Shown: positions 20,612 to 31,021 of the stretch, piece by piece | Position numbering within the stretch: the first letter of the stretch is position 1 | Layout of the letters: each line of letters opens with the position of its first letter | NCBI RefSeq assembly: GCF_041296385.1 | Contig: NW_027184084.1 | Span: 2,294,001 to 2,358,000, forward strand | Length of the DNA: 64,000 bases | Reading direction: 5' to 3' | Origin: Aphelocoma coerulescens | Taxonomy: Eukaryota > Chordata > Aves > Passeriformes > Corvidae | Notes under the pieces: generated by a model | Database searches by the model: none | What the model saw: only the letters and a program-made list of their open reading frames with translations | Told to the model about the DNA's origin: nothing | Made by a program: the position numbers and the translations under genes

Positions 20612-21596
20612 TGTGGTGGCCGATTGACCAGTGGTACAAGAGACAGAGAGGGCTCTTGGTAAGACAGTCTCTGGTGCCAAAGACTTATCAGTTATGGTGA
20701 GGGAAAGAAGCCTCTCCCAGGATGCCTTGTTTGGTTATGGTAATGTACCCCAGTTCTGCTTCCCCAGTTGTCTCCTGGTGTTAGTCACACCCCTGTACTT
20801 AAGCCTGAGCTGTCACATGCTCAGGGTCATTTGCCTCTGGTGATGAGCAGGAAAGACTCCACTACTAGAATAAGTAGTAAAGTAGGTATGTTTATTCCAG
20901 CGCTGGGATGCATGGGGGATAGCTCCTCCAAAGCCGTGCATGCCAACAGCTGCATTCAGCTTGGTATATATCAGGTTACAAGTTCCATATTCATTAAGTT
21001 TCCCAATACGCCTATACATATTCATTGCCTAGCCCCGTCTAGCCTCGCTTCGTATTACAATGAGCCCAAAAGTCATTTACATCCACATTGCGCTTGCGCA
21101 GTGTTGTCTGGTGGTCGTGGGCAGGGGTCTCCGAGATGAAATAAGAGTCTTCCTCAGATGAAGTAAAGGGTCTTCCTCATCCTGAACTTTTCACTTTTCC
21201 TCCCTGCGCATGCTCTTTATGCCCCTGGGCTAAGTCCAAACTTCAAGACTGGTTTGAGTTAGTTTTAGGTTAGAAACAGGATCTTTGGTCAAGATTCCTT
21301 CCCTTTATGAATAGTCTCATATCTTCTCATCCTGCTTTGGTAGGCACAATAAGTGCTGGGCAAGCGGTATGCATTGCTTCTAACAAACCACTTGTTAGTA
21401 AATAATTTAATCTCTGCTTCCCCATCCCCCTGATTCACTGGAAACCTTCACAATTTGTAGCAATAAACTGCTTTATGTGGAACTCTACACAAGGACCTTT
21501 CTCAACTCCTTGCCATCGGCTTAATATTACTGAAGCCATCCCTGCGTCTGTGCGTTCATGCATGTGAGTCACAGAGCTGAAGGGGACTCAGTAATA
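20612..21596 (+). repeat. 5' LTR of ERV-J, split by LTR-H1
   Basis: Starts TGTGGTGGCCGATTG and ends ...CTCAGTAATA, two bases before the primer site. AATAAA near 21462. Subtracting LTR-H1 leaves about 390 bp. The TAATA ending is shared with the ERV-M LTRs. Confidence 0.68.
20841..21437 (-). mobile_element. LTR-H1, solo LTR in ERV-J LTR
   Basis: 597 bp. On the minus strand it runs from TGAATCAGGGGG to GCTCATCA, with AATAAA. It is flanked by CTGG (20837-20840 and 21438-21441), a 4-bp target duplication. A second copy lies at 43160-43736 in the opposite orientation. Confidence 0.83.
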
Positions 21597-21875
21597 AGTG
21601 GCTCCTCAACGTGGATTTCCTCGGACCTCCCTGACAGCATCTCCAGTAGTTTCTGGACTTAAGTCACATTTTGGAGCAGCCACTTCCCTCAAAGAAGCCT
21701 CTGAGTTCTATCAGGGTGTCTCAGAGAGGGAGACCGATAATTTCCTTAGAAGAGGAGACCGGTCTGCAGTCGACTGGACCACCCTGAGAATATTATTTGA
21801 CCCTCTGGTGAGATACGGGTAACCTTTTAACCTTTTCATTTTTCTCTTTTGTCTTGGGGCTGGGAGGAGAGGGAG
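21597..21875 (+). promoter_or_regulatory. ERV-J primer binding site and leader
   Basis: 21599 onward reads TGGCTCCTCAACGTGG, resembling the Lys-type TGGCGCCCAACGTGG of betaretroviruses with changes in the middle. The leader continues to the first ATG at 21876. Confidence 0.55.
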
Positions 21876-22914
21876 ATGGAGGCTCAGACAGCCCATCTCC
21901 TACGGGAAGTCTTTCCCCAATTTCTAAAAACCCTTATTTGCGGGAACTTTCATTTTTCAAGGGAAGATTTAATGTGTTTTCTTACGTGGTTGCTTAACCA
22001 CTTTAGAGGGAATTTAAAACGGCTCGTTCCTTGGCTGTTTGTTTTGAGAAAAATTTATCTGTTCTACCAGCTAGTTATAATGCTATTGAAAATGTTGGGA
22101 ACAGTTCGGAAAAATACCCCCTGCCTGCTTCCCTATCCCTGCATCCCCGACCCCTCTTCCCTGCTTCAAGAGAGACCAGGAGATGGATTCTGCCCGACGA
22201 ACCAGGGCTGCTATCGACTCCCTGCCTCCTCCCGATTTCCTTTGTTCCCTGCCCAGGGTGGTGCTGGCCAGGCCATCCCGGGTTCTCCCCCAAACCTCTT
22301 CCCTGTACCTACTTTCCCGGTTTTTTTCCACTTTTAATTTGCTCCAAGACGGTGGCAACATGGCCAGTCCCACAAACCCAGCTGCTACTTCTATTTTTAA
22401 TTCTCCCGCCTCCACTTCAGACACACAACATGGCGGAAGCTACATGGAAGCTGCAGCAGCGGCGGGCTTTTCACCCGTGCCCAGCCCCCTGCTCCATCCC
22501 CGGCCCCTCTCCTCTTCCACTGGCTCCTGCTTGTGTTACAGCGCCCAGCCCCCCACCTCCCCCGCTGGCTCCTGCTTGTGTGTTTGCGTCGGGGCTCCCC
22601 CCCCTCCACCAAGAGTACCTTCCCAGCTGCCGATCCTGCCTCTCCCTCCTGTGTTTCCCCCCATCCATCAGCGGTCCTGCCTGTGAGACCCAACCTACCT
22701 CAGATTCCCACGCTGTCCAACCCAGGAGTGCGGGGGGGGGGGAAGCCGGAAAGACGCCGTCTAGGCTGCAGTGCACCAGGTGGCCCTGGCTCGCTGGAAA
22801 CCCTGCACCCCTGCCAGGCACTCTCTCTCCAGTTCAGAAGAAGAGATCAGTGACTTCTCAGATTCCAATGCTGAGTCTAGGGATTACTGGACTAAGGTGA
22901 AAAAACAGGCAGCC
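21876..22914 (+). pseudogene. ERV-J gag, matrix and proline-rich region
   Basis: Starts MEAQTAHLLREVF, about 280 bp after the primer site. The helical matrix-like segment (FLTWLLNHF) resembles FVQWLFQYF in ERV-L. From 22090 a Pro/Ser-rich stretch is open in more than one frame because of frameshifts. It ends with an acidic patch SSSEEEISDFSD and KVKKQAA, then solo LTR-B at 22915. No Gly2, so not myristoylated in this reading. Frame choice in the proline-rich part is uncertain. Confidence 0.6.
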
Positions 22915-23550
22915 TGTTCCGGTTTGGCCAAATTTAGAAATATATCCTCTGAGAGAAGGCACAATCATCCCTCCCCCACCAGGTTCGGGAAAAATAAGTT
23001 TTCCTCAAAAGAAAGTGAAGGAGATAAAACTACTTATTTAACAAATGCACGGGAAGGGAAAATAATGCTAAATAATAAAACCTTTCGCTGTGGAGGAAAA
23101 ACCTGGGAAAGTGTTAGAGTCCTCATTTTGGTCTCCTCGGAGCTGGGGCTTGGCCCAGGGCCAGGCCCTCTGTGCCCAGTGGAAAGTCCTCCCGATGTGC
23201 TCTGAGGTTGAAAGCAGTCCAGTGGAAAAGGGAGAAAATCCGGAATTCCAGGGAAGGAAAAGCAAAGTCCAACTCTCAGTCTCTCTCCAGAGAACAAGAA
23301 ACTGAACAACTGGCCAAAAGCTGACTGGAAAGCAGGAAGCCGGGTGCTTCCTCGCTCCCCTGCTGCAGCTGGGGAAAAAAACTGCTATCTCTGTGTGACC
23401 TTGAACAAGCTGCAAACTGCTTTGAAAAAGTTTTGCTCAGTTTTTCCTTCCCCGTCTCAGGCTCAGTTCAGAGGCATAGAAAGGCACAAAGTTAATTTCT
23501 GGGCATAGGGCAGCAATATGGGATACACATCATAAAGTCACCCCAAGACA
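22915..23550 (-). mobile_element. Solo LTR of the ERV-B family in ERV-J gag
   Basis: 636 bp, collinear with the ERV-B LTR in reverse (TGTTCCGGTTTGG ... CCCCAAGACA). A perfect 5-bp target duplication, CAGCC, lies at 22910-22914 and 23551-23555. Confidence 0.9.
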
Positions 23551-24577
23551 CAGCCAAAGATGGTAACTGGGACCTGGCAAATAAGGTTATGCCATATGCC
23601 ACCCCAGTCATTTTCATGAGAGGAGGCAGGAATGCCCCCTGGGAACCTATACCTTACCAACAGCTAAAGGAGCTATGCAAAGCCAGCAAGGACTATGGGT
23701 GGTGGTCACCCTACTTTAAAAACTTGCTCCAGGTTCCTCTCTGCACTGCCACCCTAGTGCCTCATGATATCAAAAACAATGTGTCATGCCTGCTCTCGCC
23801 CAAGGAGTATATGCTGTGGGAAAGAACATGGAAGAAACAGTTTAAGGGCCTCCTACAACATATCAAGGAGACCGCACGAAAGCCTATTTAACTATTGAAC
23901 ATTTATGCGGAGAGGGTAAGTTTGAGGGGCCCCAAGACCAGGCCCAAGAGATCCCTGAGGCTGTCTTTGGAGATATTAAAAAGGCAGTGGAGGCAGCCCT
24001 GCTTCAGACCCCAGATGATGCCACTCCCACTTTCAACTTTTCAAATGTTAGACAAGTCATAGAGGAGTCTTTTATTAAATTTACTGATTGTTTAAAGAGC
24101 TCTCTTGAAAGGCAAGTGGAGAATACAGAAGCCCACAAAGAGATTCTACGTAGTCTGGCAATGGCCAACTCAAATGCAGAATGTAAGGAAATTTTAAGGG
24201 TCCTCCCTCTTGACCCTGAACCCACAATAGATCAAATGGTTGAAGCCTGTGCCAAACTAACATCTACAGAACACACAATAGCAATAGCAGTTTCAAAAGG
24301 GGTGGCTGAAGCCTTGGTGGCATCACCCAAGGAACAGCAAAGATGCTTTAATTGTGGGGAGTTTAGACACTTTCTTAAGGACTGTCAGGAACATCAGGTG
24401 GCCAAGGACGTTCATCAACCGGTGGGATGCCCACTATTAGACTGCCCAATTTGTCAGCTCCACCACCAACTCCACTCGGGAAACGGCCAGCAAAGTGTGG
24501 TACGGCTCCATGCTACCACATTAAGTGTCAAGCTGCCCCGCCCTGCCTTGCCTGCTATCCCAAGGTTTCGGAAATAA
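23551..24577 (+). pseudogene. ERV-J gag, capsid and nucleocapsid
   Basis: Betaretrovirus-like capsid in two frames. At 23589-23891: PWEPIPYQQLKELCKA and LVPHDIKNN, matching WKPLPYSNIKDLCKA in ERV-L. After a one-base slip near 23890 it continues (LTIEHLCGEG) into the major homology region (QVIEESFIKFTDCLK) and CKEILRVLP. Nucleocapsid CFNCGEFRHFLKDC at about 24351 is an intact CCHC knuckle, and a second Cys/His-rich piece follows. Ends at 24577, overlapping the pro frame. Confidence 0.82.
24478..24484 (+). promoter_or_regulatory. G GGA AAC slippery heptamer, ERV-J gag-pro
   Basis: Gag frame TCG GGA AAC GGC. A -1 slip gives the downstream frame RPAKCGTAP, open to 24651. Same heptamer as the gag-pro site of simian type D betaretroviruses. 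Confidence 0.65.
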
Positions 24578-25494
24578 TTCCTGATTATGCCTATGCAGAC
24601 CAGGAGCTCCGAGTCTCCGAAGCATCCCAACAGGTCCAGGTGGGCACCTGACAGCAGCTGGTGAGTGCCCTTTCTATTCAGTTTGATCATGAGGGCATGT
24701 ATAAAATCCCTACGGGACAATTGGGCCCCCGGATGGCCCAAGAGATATTTTAATTACAGGAAATTGACTTTCTGGGCCAGATAAACTTTTTGTTACTCCA
24801 GAAGTCCAAACCATTGGCCCTCAAGATGAAGTTGTTGGAGGCCGCGTGGGAGAGGGAGCCGGGATCCCCGGTGGGGGGAGAAAAAACAGAAGCCCAACCA
24901 ATATGGTTGAAAAATACACTCCGATTTATTAGCAGTCTAAAGGCACTTATATAGTATACCAGCTTGTTAGCTCCTAAGTGGCTTAACGCTTATCAAGACA
25001 CATTTCTATTTCTACATAATTGGACTACATTGGCAGTTTTCCACAGTCTTGTTATGATCAAAAGAATTTTGTGCTCAACTCCCTGTATACTCCCGAATAA
25101 CACACCTGCAGGTTCTTACTCGCTGTATGTTCTCAGACCGAACTGTTTACTTTCACACAGGGACTTTCCCACGGAGAATGTCTCTCACACACACAAGCCT
25201 AAAAACCTCCATCTCAATAGCTTGCACAGTTCTTTTATTGATTCCAATAATTCTATTCTCCAACAATGAAGTTTTTGTGACTGTTTCATGCAATAAGCCC
25301 CCTTGGTTTTTATACAAAGGAATGGCTATTGCCCAATTCTTTCTACTACCACATCATAGAGACAGGATCCCAGAGAACCCGATGGCATGCTGGGTTGAGG
25401 TTGTGGGCCCAGACAAACCCACGATAGAGTGTGGTCTGCTCAATAGAGGTTCTAAGTTATATCTTCCAGGAATGGCAGACACTGGAGTGGATGT
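24485..25494 (+). pseudogene. ERV-J dUTPase-like region and protease start
   Basis: From the -1 frame after the heptamer the reading passes a stop at 24649. It is interrupted by LTR-K1 (24833-25265) and continues with NEVFVTVSCNKPPW, KGMAIAQFFLLP (a dUTPase motif-5-like end) and WVEVVGPDKPTIECGL. It then reaches the protease active site MADTGVDV at 25474. ERV-M1 is inserted right after this site; protease resumes at 29826. The dUTPase call rests on the C-terminal motif only. Confidence 0.65.
24833..25265 (-). mobile_element. LTR-K1, solo LTR in ERV-J
   Basis: 433 bp with perfect 8-bp terminal inverted repeats (TGTTGGAG / CTCCAACA), flanked by ATGAAGT on both sides (24826-24832 and 25266-25272). 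AATAAA is on the minus strand. Its polyA-side half matches the 3' LTR of ERV-K at 55174. Confidence 0.85.
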
Positions 25495-25869
25495 TGTAGA
25501 TACAAAAATGCTGCTAGCGAGGATTTTCTTGCTATTTTCTAAGTCCGTGAGAGACTTTTCTCTCTCACAGAAGAGGTAGCAGAATATGTAAACAACCAAG
25601 CCACCTGCAACCTTGAAAAGTCTTGTTTATGGTATAGTAGAAAACTATTTTGACAATGGATGTTTTAGGACTTTAGCCAATCACCCCCAAGGGGTGGCTG
25701 ATCATTTGTCCAATTAGACTATGAAGAAAAAAGTCTATGAAAGAGTTTGTAAAATAATTAAATAAATCAATCTTGCTGCACAATTCCTGCCTGCTGGATC
25801 TTCTCTCCTCCTCCTCCCTATGGCTGCGGGACATGGTGATATACCCTAGGGCCCAGGCCTGTGGTAATA
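25495..25869 (+). repeat. 5' LTR of ERV-M1
   Basis: 375 bp, TGTAGATACAAAAATG to GGTAATA. AATAAA near 25760. The TATA position reads CTATGAAAG where the other ERV-M LTRs have CTATAAAAG. Confidence 0.9.
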
Positions 25870-25990
25870 TTTGGTGCTGCCCAACGTGATCTGCACTCTC
25901 TGACATGTCCTGCTGCTGCGAGCCAAGCCGAGTTTCTCTAGAGGTATGCTGTTCCCCTTCCCCCCTGTGAGGTCCGACAGGACTGAGAAA
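25870..25990 (+). promoter_or_regulatory. ERV-M1 primer binding site and leader
   Basis: TGGTGCTGCCCAACGTG starts at 25872, two bases after the LTR. ERV-M2 has the same with one change (60441). The tRNA is not certain; the tail CCAACGTG resembles Lys-type sites. Confidence 0.6.
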
Positions 25991-27352
25991 TGGCGAACAG
26001 CGGCTCACAAACCGACGCTGTGGTAATGGTCTAGAATGGTGTGTTTAGTATAATGCACACCTCTGTTCCTGAAAACTCAGTTCGGGAATTATTAGATTGG
26101 GCTACCTTAAAAGGGATTTCCATGGACAGAGATACTGCTCTGGACTTTGCCTTATGGCAGGAATGCTGTTGTGTCCTCTGGGAACAGTTCCCACTCAACC
26201 CGGTCAGCTCGGGACACAGCAGGCAACGGGGACCAGCCTCTGATATCAGAGGGATCAGAGGTCTGGCTCGTGGGTCCTTCCAAGGGACCGCGGCGATAAA
26301 GGCAGACGGTGGAGGAAAGGGGGCAGGCTCAGAGTTGGGTTAAATCCAGAAAGTTTATTGGTCCCCCGAACGAGGGGACCTCAACCACCAGGGGTGCCCA
26401 ACCCAGAGCACCTGCAGATCGCGCGCCAGGGCATTTTATGGCGGGGGGGGGGCATGGGGGGGTGTACAGAACAACCAACCAGGGAAGGGAAGGGTGCGGC
26501 AAGCAGAACGAGGGACACATAAGGGAACCAACTATAACAGGGGAAGGGAGGGACTCCTTTCCCAGGACTAATCACCTGGCCCCCGGCTAGAACTTTCCAG
26601 AAGCCTGGGAGGGGTGGCAGAGTGACAGACAGGGTCCTGGGAGGAGATAAAAATGACAGACAGGGTGATTTAAATAAAACAGAAGGGGGTGCCAACTGGG
26701 GTACACCAAACTTACAGAACATAGAGGGGAGACCCAGACTGAACTAAACAAACACACTCCCACACAGGAACTTGGCTGTGTTGTCCAACATGAGATCCTG
26801 TCTGGGGACCCATCAGTGTTAGAATTATACCAAACCTGGTGCTCGTTATTTATTCTGCTGACAGACCTTGACTGTAGCAGCAGAGCTGGCTCGCCTATTT
26901 CGGTGATGAGTGACGGAGGAATGTCCGCGGAGGACCCTGCTGACCGGGCTTCTGGGGCAAATGATGGTGGATCCAGAAAATCCCCCCCAGCTCCACAGGC
27001 AGAGCCTGCGCCGCCTCACCCTGCACAGTCGCCGGACTCTGCGGCCCCCAGGGACCCTGCGCCGGCAGAGGCGGGGGGATCCAGGCAGCAGAAGGGCATG
27101 CAGTATGCCTTGTCACTCAGCTCAGCGGCAGCCACGGTTTATCCAGGGCCATAAATAAGCAGCTTAGCGAATTGGACTATGGCGGCTCCTAGCCCAGTTG
27201 TGTATGCACCTGGATCTAACTTCTTAGCTGACGTAGCAGCGGGCGTGAGTGCACTGAGACTGCCTGGGTGTGGTCCGCTGCCCTCCTTGGCGCTGGGCTG
27301 TTCTGCACTGCTGCAGAACTGAGCCATCGACCTTTTAATACAGCATCTGCCT
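25991..27352 (+). pseudogene. ERV-M1 gag, N-terminal part
   Basis: Starts MANSGSQTD at 25991, matching MVNSGSQTK in ERV-M2. A TAG follows within 15 codons. The shared block SVRELLDWATLKGISMDRD is next, then LTR-R (26164-26764). After it the frame resumes (SVLELYQTW, LFILLTDLDC) into a Pro/Ala-rich linker ending at 27154. The segment up to 27352 keeps AIDLLIQHLPLL-like sequence out of frame. Compared with ERV-M2 about 540 bp of Ala/Pro-rich code is missing at about 27433. Confidence 0.7.
26164..26764 (-). mobile_element. LTR-R, solo LTR in ERV-M1 gag
   Basis: 601 bp with a perfect 6-bp target duplication CAGGAA (26158-26163, 26765-26770). AATAAA lies on the minus strand near 26355, so the sense strand is minus (TGTGGGAGTG ... 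CAACAGCA). It holds runs of G. No second copy in the window. Confidence 0.85.
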
Positions 27353-28642
27353 TTGCTGGCAGAGTTACCGAATGTATCCCGAAAGCTGGAGGGCCTGCTC
27401 AGCTTGCTGGAGCAGGTGTTGCGAATGCCAGAGGCACCCTGCCACACAGTGCGTCCGACTCACTACAAACGCTTCTTAGAGTCAGTTAAGATGCGAGCAT
27501 TGGAGGACGGTGACTGGAGGTTATTGGAAACACTTGGAATGCCAAATAGATTTGAGGATTATGGGGGTAACCGAGAAGCTGTTACACTCCATCCACAGGC
27601 TGTGCCAGAAGTTCACGATGGTAGTGACTCCCCAAAAGGGGAGATCCGAGCTTTCCCAGTGTATAAGGCTCTCCCAAATTCTGGCGAGTGTGATAAGCAT
27701 GAGGTAATTGCTTGGAAAGTTGCCCAGGACCAGCAATCCAAGGTGGCACAATATGGGCTAGGTTCTGATGAGGATATGCAGATAATAAGGGTGATAAATA
27801 CAGATTTGCTTGCTCCATTTGATATCAGACACTTAGGTCAAATTCTATTTCAACCTGTACAATTTGCAGTTTTTGAGAAAACCTGGAGAAAATTGTCCAA
27901 CAAGGCTGCATTAGGGAATATGCAACTCCCTGCTACTGATCCTAGACGGACAGCAGGAATGGATGCTTTGATGGGGATTGGTCCCTTCTCTGATCCCAAT
28001 CTACAGGGTACCTTGTCCTCTAGCGTCCTGTAGCAAGCTCAACAGGTCAGCATGGCTGCCTTGTTGAAAACCATAGATTTGTCTGTGCCTAGAAAGCAAT
28101 ACAATGAAATAGTTCAAGGGAAATCAGAGTCATTCCTCTCTTTTGTAGAGAAAGTCGCTGCTTCTCTTGAGAAGCAGGTTGAGGATGACAGGTTCAGACA
28201 GATGTTGTTAAGGCAGTTAGTGAGAGATAATGCAAACGAGGAATGCAGAAAAATCATAGATGCTTTGCCAGGGGACCCTGAGGTAACAGACATGGTCGAA
28301 GCCTGTGCTAAGGTGGGATCTGGGAACCAGAAAAGGTCTGCTTTGGCTGCATTCCTGCAGCCTGTTCACACATCTTCTGGTCGTGAACCAAAGCAACTAA
28401 AACAGGTGAAAAAACAGAAGCGGCCTAAACCAAACCAAAAAGAGAACACACCAATCCCCCAGTGCAAGAGGTGTGGCAGGCCAGGGCTTTGCTCGGACTA
28501 TTGTAGATCTCTGACTCATGCCGATGGTCGGCCTCTGTCGGGAAACTTCCACCGGGGTGCAAGGAGGGGGAATTGCTCTCTGATGCAGACGCTCCCCAGA
28601 GAGTGGCACAGGTACAGGCACAGGCCTACTCAGACACCCTAA
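27353..28642 (+). pseudogene. ERV-M1 gag, capsid and nucleocapsid
   Basis: Betaretrovirus-like capsid in one frame broken by a single TAG at 28031 (CAG in ERV-M2). Seen: VRPTHYKRFLESVKMRALE, FPVYKALPN, HEVIAWKVAQD, and PFDIRHLGQILFQP. The major homology region is IVQGKSESFLSFVEKV, followed by EECRKIIDALPGDPE. The nucleocapsid reads CKRCGRPGLCSDYC, where the knuckle His is Leu (ERV-M2 keeps His). A basic KKQKRPKPNQKE region precedes it. Ends at 28642, overlapping the dUTPase frame. Confidence 0.87.
28540..28546 (+). promoter_or_regulatory. G GGA AAC slippery heptamer, ERV-M1 gag-pro
   Basis: Gag codons TCG GGA AAC TTC, same position as in ERV-M2 (63072). The -1 frame leads into the dUTPase reading. 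Confidence 0.65.
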
Positions 28643-29317
28643 AGACGGCATCCAGGGATCAGACAGTTTTGACGTCCACACCGCAGCCGCAGTCGTCTTA
28701 GACTCTAGCGGTATTTGTAAGGTTCCCTTGGATGCATATGGACCCTTAGCCCAGGGATCCAGTGAGATGTTGGTGGGAAAACCTGACGTTACCCATCAAG
28801 GAATCTTAGTGCACTCAGGAGTTATTGACGCTGACTTAAAGGTCAGATTTGTGCTATGGTCTCCATGCAGAAACCCCCTGTAACTATTCCTGAAAAGACC
28901 TGCCTTGCTAAATCAGTGCCTTTTAAGTCTTGTGTCCCCAGGGTAGAACAAACTCAGGAAGATAACGGCAGTGGATCTACGGGACTTCCGCAGGCCTTCT
29001 GGACTGCAGACATCTCTAACCAAAGGCCACAGATGACATGTACCCTGGTCCTGCCGAACGCCCGTCCACCCCAGATTCAGCTTCGAGATACTGGGGTATG
29101 GTGGCTACCTTCAAAATGTGTTCGCCCTGACCTCCGGCACCAGAGGCAGAACAGGCAACCTCCAAATGATGACCAGAATGCCAACCATCCAAATGGCGAC
29201 CAGAATGTAGAGCATCAGCCTAATGACTCTTCGGATGATGACCAGGATGTCAGCCATCAGGCAGATGGTCCTTCTACAAGCAGAGACTGGGATGGTCCTT
29301 CTACAAGCAGAGACTGA
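28547..29317 (+). pseudogene. ERV-M1 dUTPase fused by deletion to an acidic 3' tail
   Basis: In the -1 frame: DSSGICKVPLDAYGPLA, then HQGILVHSGVIDAD (the dUTPase substrate-loop motif). A one-base loss near 28840 shifts frame. The 28856-29317 frame continues PIPEKTCLAK-like sequence through QAFWTADIS and TCTLVLPNA, then breaks off just before the protease active site (QLR). It is joined to unrelated sequence near 29085. The tail is an Asp/Asn/Gln-rich repeat (DDQNANH, GDQNVEH, DDQDVSHQ, two PSTSRD). The tail probably derives from the 3' end of the parent provirus; its own frame may be an accident. Confidence 0.7.
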
Positions 29318-29446
29318 ACTTTAAAATTCTTGTTATGGAGTCAGATAGTTAAAGCCTTAAGGACATATTTAGAATTAATAACTGATGTAGATTTCTATTT
29401 GGCATTAATAGTTGAGTTGTTATCTTATAAAACAAAAAGGGGGAAT
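29318..29446 (+). other. ERV-M1 3' tail and polypurine tract
   Basis: AT-rich, no frame. Ends AAAACAAAAAGGGGGAAT immediately before the 3' LTR. Confidence 0.75.
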
Positions 29447-29819
29447 TGTAGGTACAAGAATGCTGCTAGCGAGGATTTTCTTGCTATTTTCTAAGTCCGT
29501 GAGAGACTTTTCTCTCTCACAGAAGAGGTAGCAGAGTATGTAAACAACCAAGCCACCTGCAACCTTGAAAAGTCTTGTTTATGGTATAGTAGAAAAATAT
29601 TTTGACAATGGATGTTTAGGATTTAGCCATTCACCCCCAAGGGGTGGCTGATCCTTTGTCCAATTAGACTATGAAGAAAAAAGTCTATAAAAGAGTTTGT
29701 AAAATAATTAAATAAATCAATCTTGCTGCACAATTCCTGCCTGCTGGATCTTCTCTCCTCCTCCTCCCTATGGCTGCGGGACATGGTGATATACCCTAGG
29801 GCACAGGCCTGCGGTAATA
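29447..29819 (+). repeat. 3' LTR of ERV-M1
   Basis: 373 bp, TGTAGGTACAAG to GCGGTAATA, with an intact TATAAAA box and AATAAA. Confidence 0.9.
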
Positions 29820-31021
29820 GGATGTCACCATTATCGCTTGCTCCAAGTGGCTACGGGACTGGAAATTGACTCCAGCCAAGTGAGTCCTCTCAGGGATTGG
29901 AGGTGCCACAGTCTCCATGTGCAGCAAAGATAATGTCATTGTGGAGGGACCCGAAGGTCAGGTTGCCACCATCAGGCCCTTCATGGTCAGGTCAGGTATT
30001 ACCTTGTGGGGCAGGGACCTGTTGTCTCAGTGGGGAGCTAGACTAGAAATCCCCAAGCCACCTCAGGATTTTTAGATGGGGCCACTGAAGAGTGCGCCAC
30101 CCCACTGCTGACATGGAAGACTGATAGTCCGGTGTAGACAGATCAGTGGGCCCTGTCAGCTTAAAAGCTGCGCGCTTTAGAAGTCCTCGTGGAAGAGCAA
30201 CTTTCCAAGGGTCATATAATACCTACAAACAGCCCTTGGAGCTCTCCTGTCTTTGTTATCAAGAAACCTGGCAAAGACAAGAGGAGACTTCTTCACGATC
30301 TTCGCAAGATAAACGAGGTCACTGAAGACATAGGTCCCCTGCAGCCCAGCCTGCCCTCACCTTCCATGCTGCCACATGAATGGAGACTTGCAGTCATAGA
30401 GATCAAAGACTACTTCTTTAATATCCCCCTCCATCCTCAAGATGCACCCTGGTTTTCCTTCTCAGTCCCATCCCTAAACAGGCAGGCCCCTCTGAAAAGG
30501 TACCACTGGCGAGTCCTCCCTCAGGGGATGAAAAACTCACCTTCCATCTGCCAGTGGTACGTGGCACACATCCTCTCACCTATCTGAAAGACTTTTCCAG
30601 ATGCCATCATCCTGCATTACATGGATGATATACTAGTTTGTTCCAAGATCAGTCCTATTTAGACACTGTTCTAAGACTATAAAGGCTACTGAAGATGCCG
30701 GATTTGAAATCCATGAAGACAAGATTCAGGGAACTTGCCCTTGGACCTACCTGGGACTCCGAATCTGTGAGCGGACCGTTGTACCCCAGCATCTCACCAT
30801 CAAAGATAACCCAAAGACCCTCCGCAACCTCCACCAGCTCTGCAGGTCCATCAACTGGGTGCGTCCACTGCTGGGGATCATGGCAGAGGACCTCGCACCA
30901 CTCTTCGATCTCCTCCGAGGTAGTGACAACCTCGATTCACCCTGTGCCATCACTCCTGAGGCCTAGGAATCCATCACAAAAGTCCAGGAAGCGTTGTCTT
31001 CCTGGCATGCACATAGGACTG
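29820..31021 (+). pseudogene. ERV-J protease (rest) and reverse transcriptase N-terminal half
   Basis: After the target duplication copy, protease resumes (VTIIACSKWLRDW) and reaches LWGRDLLSQWG near 30010, ending at a stop near 30074. RT follows with [21 protein letters not shown] (30189), [13 protein letters not shown] and [13 protein letters not shown]. The frame stops at 30585. Catalytic YMDD lies at 30618-30629 in a region with further stops. This is the betaretrovirus-type RT pattern. Interrupted at 31022 by LTR-G2. Confidence 0.83.

Larger units (their letters stand above)
25495..29819 (+). mobile_element. ERV-M1, internally deleted betaretrovirus-like provirus
   Basis: Complete two-LTR element (LTRs 25495-25869 and 29447-29819) with a perfect 6-bp target duplication GGATGT (25489-25494, 29820-29825) inside ERV-J protease. 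Internally only gag, dUTPase and a few protease codons remain. Most of protease and all of pol are deleted, and gag holds LTR-R. The two LTRs differ at about ten positions by eye. Confidence 0.9.

Noticed and set aside
22031..22900. 289-residue plus-strand open frame
   Set aside because: Overlaps ERV-J gag. Its length comes from Pro/Ser-rich low-complexity DNA open in several frames; not a separate gene.
29160..29317. Novel acidic repeat protein
   Set aside because: The repetitive Asp/Asn/Gln tail is created where a deletion joins dUTPase-protease to the 3' end of ERV-M1; no evidence that it is a native frame.
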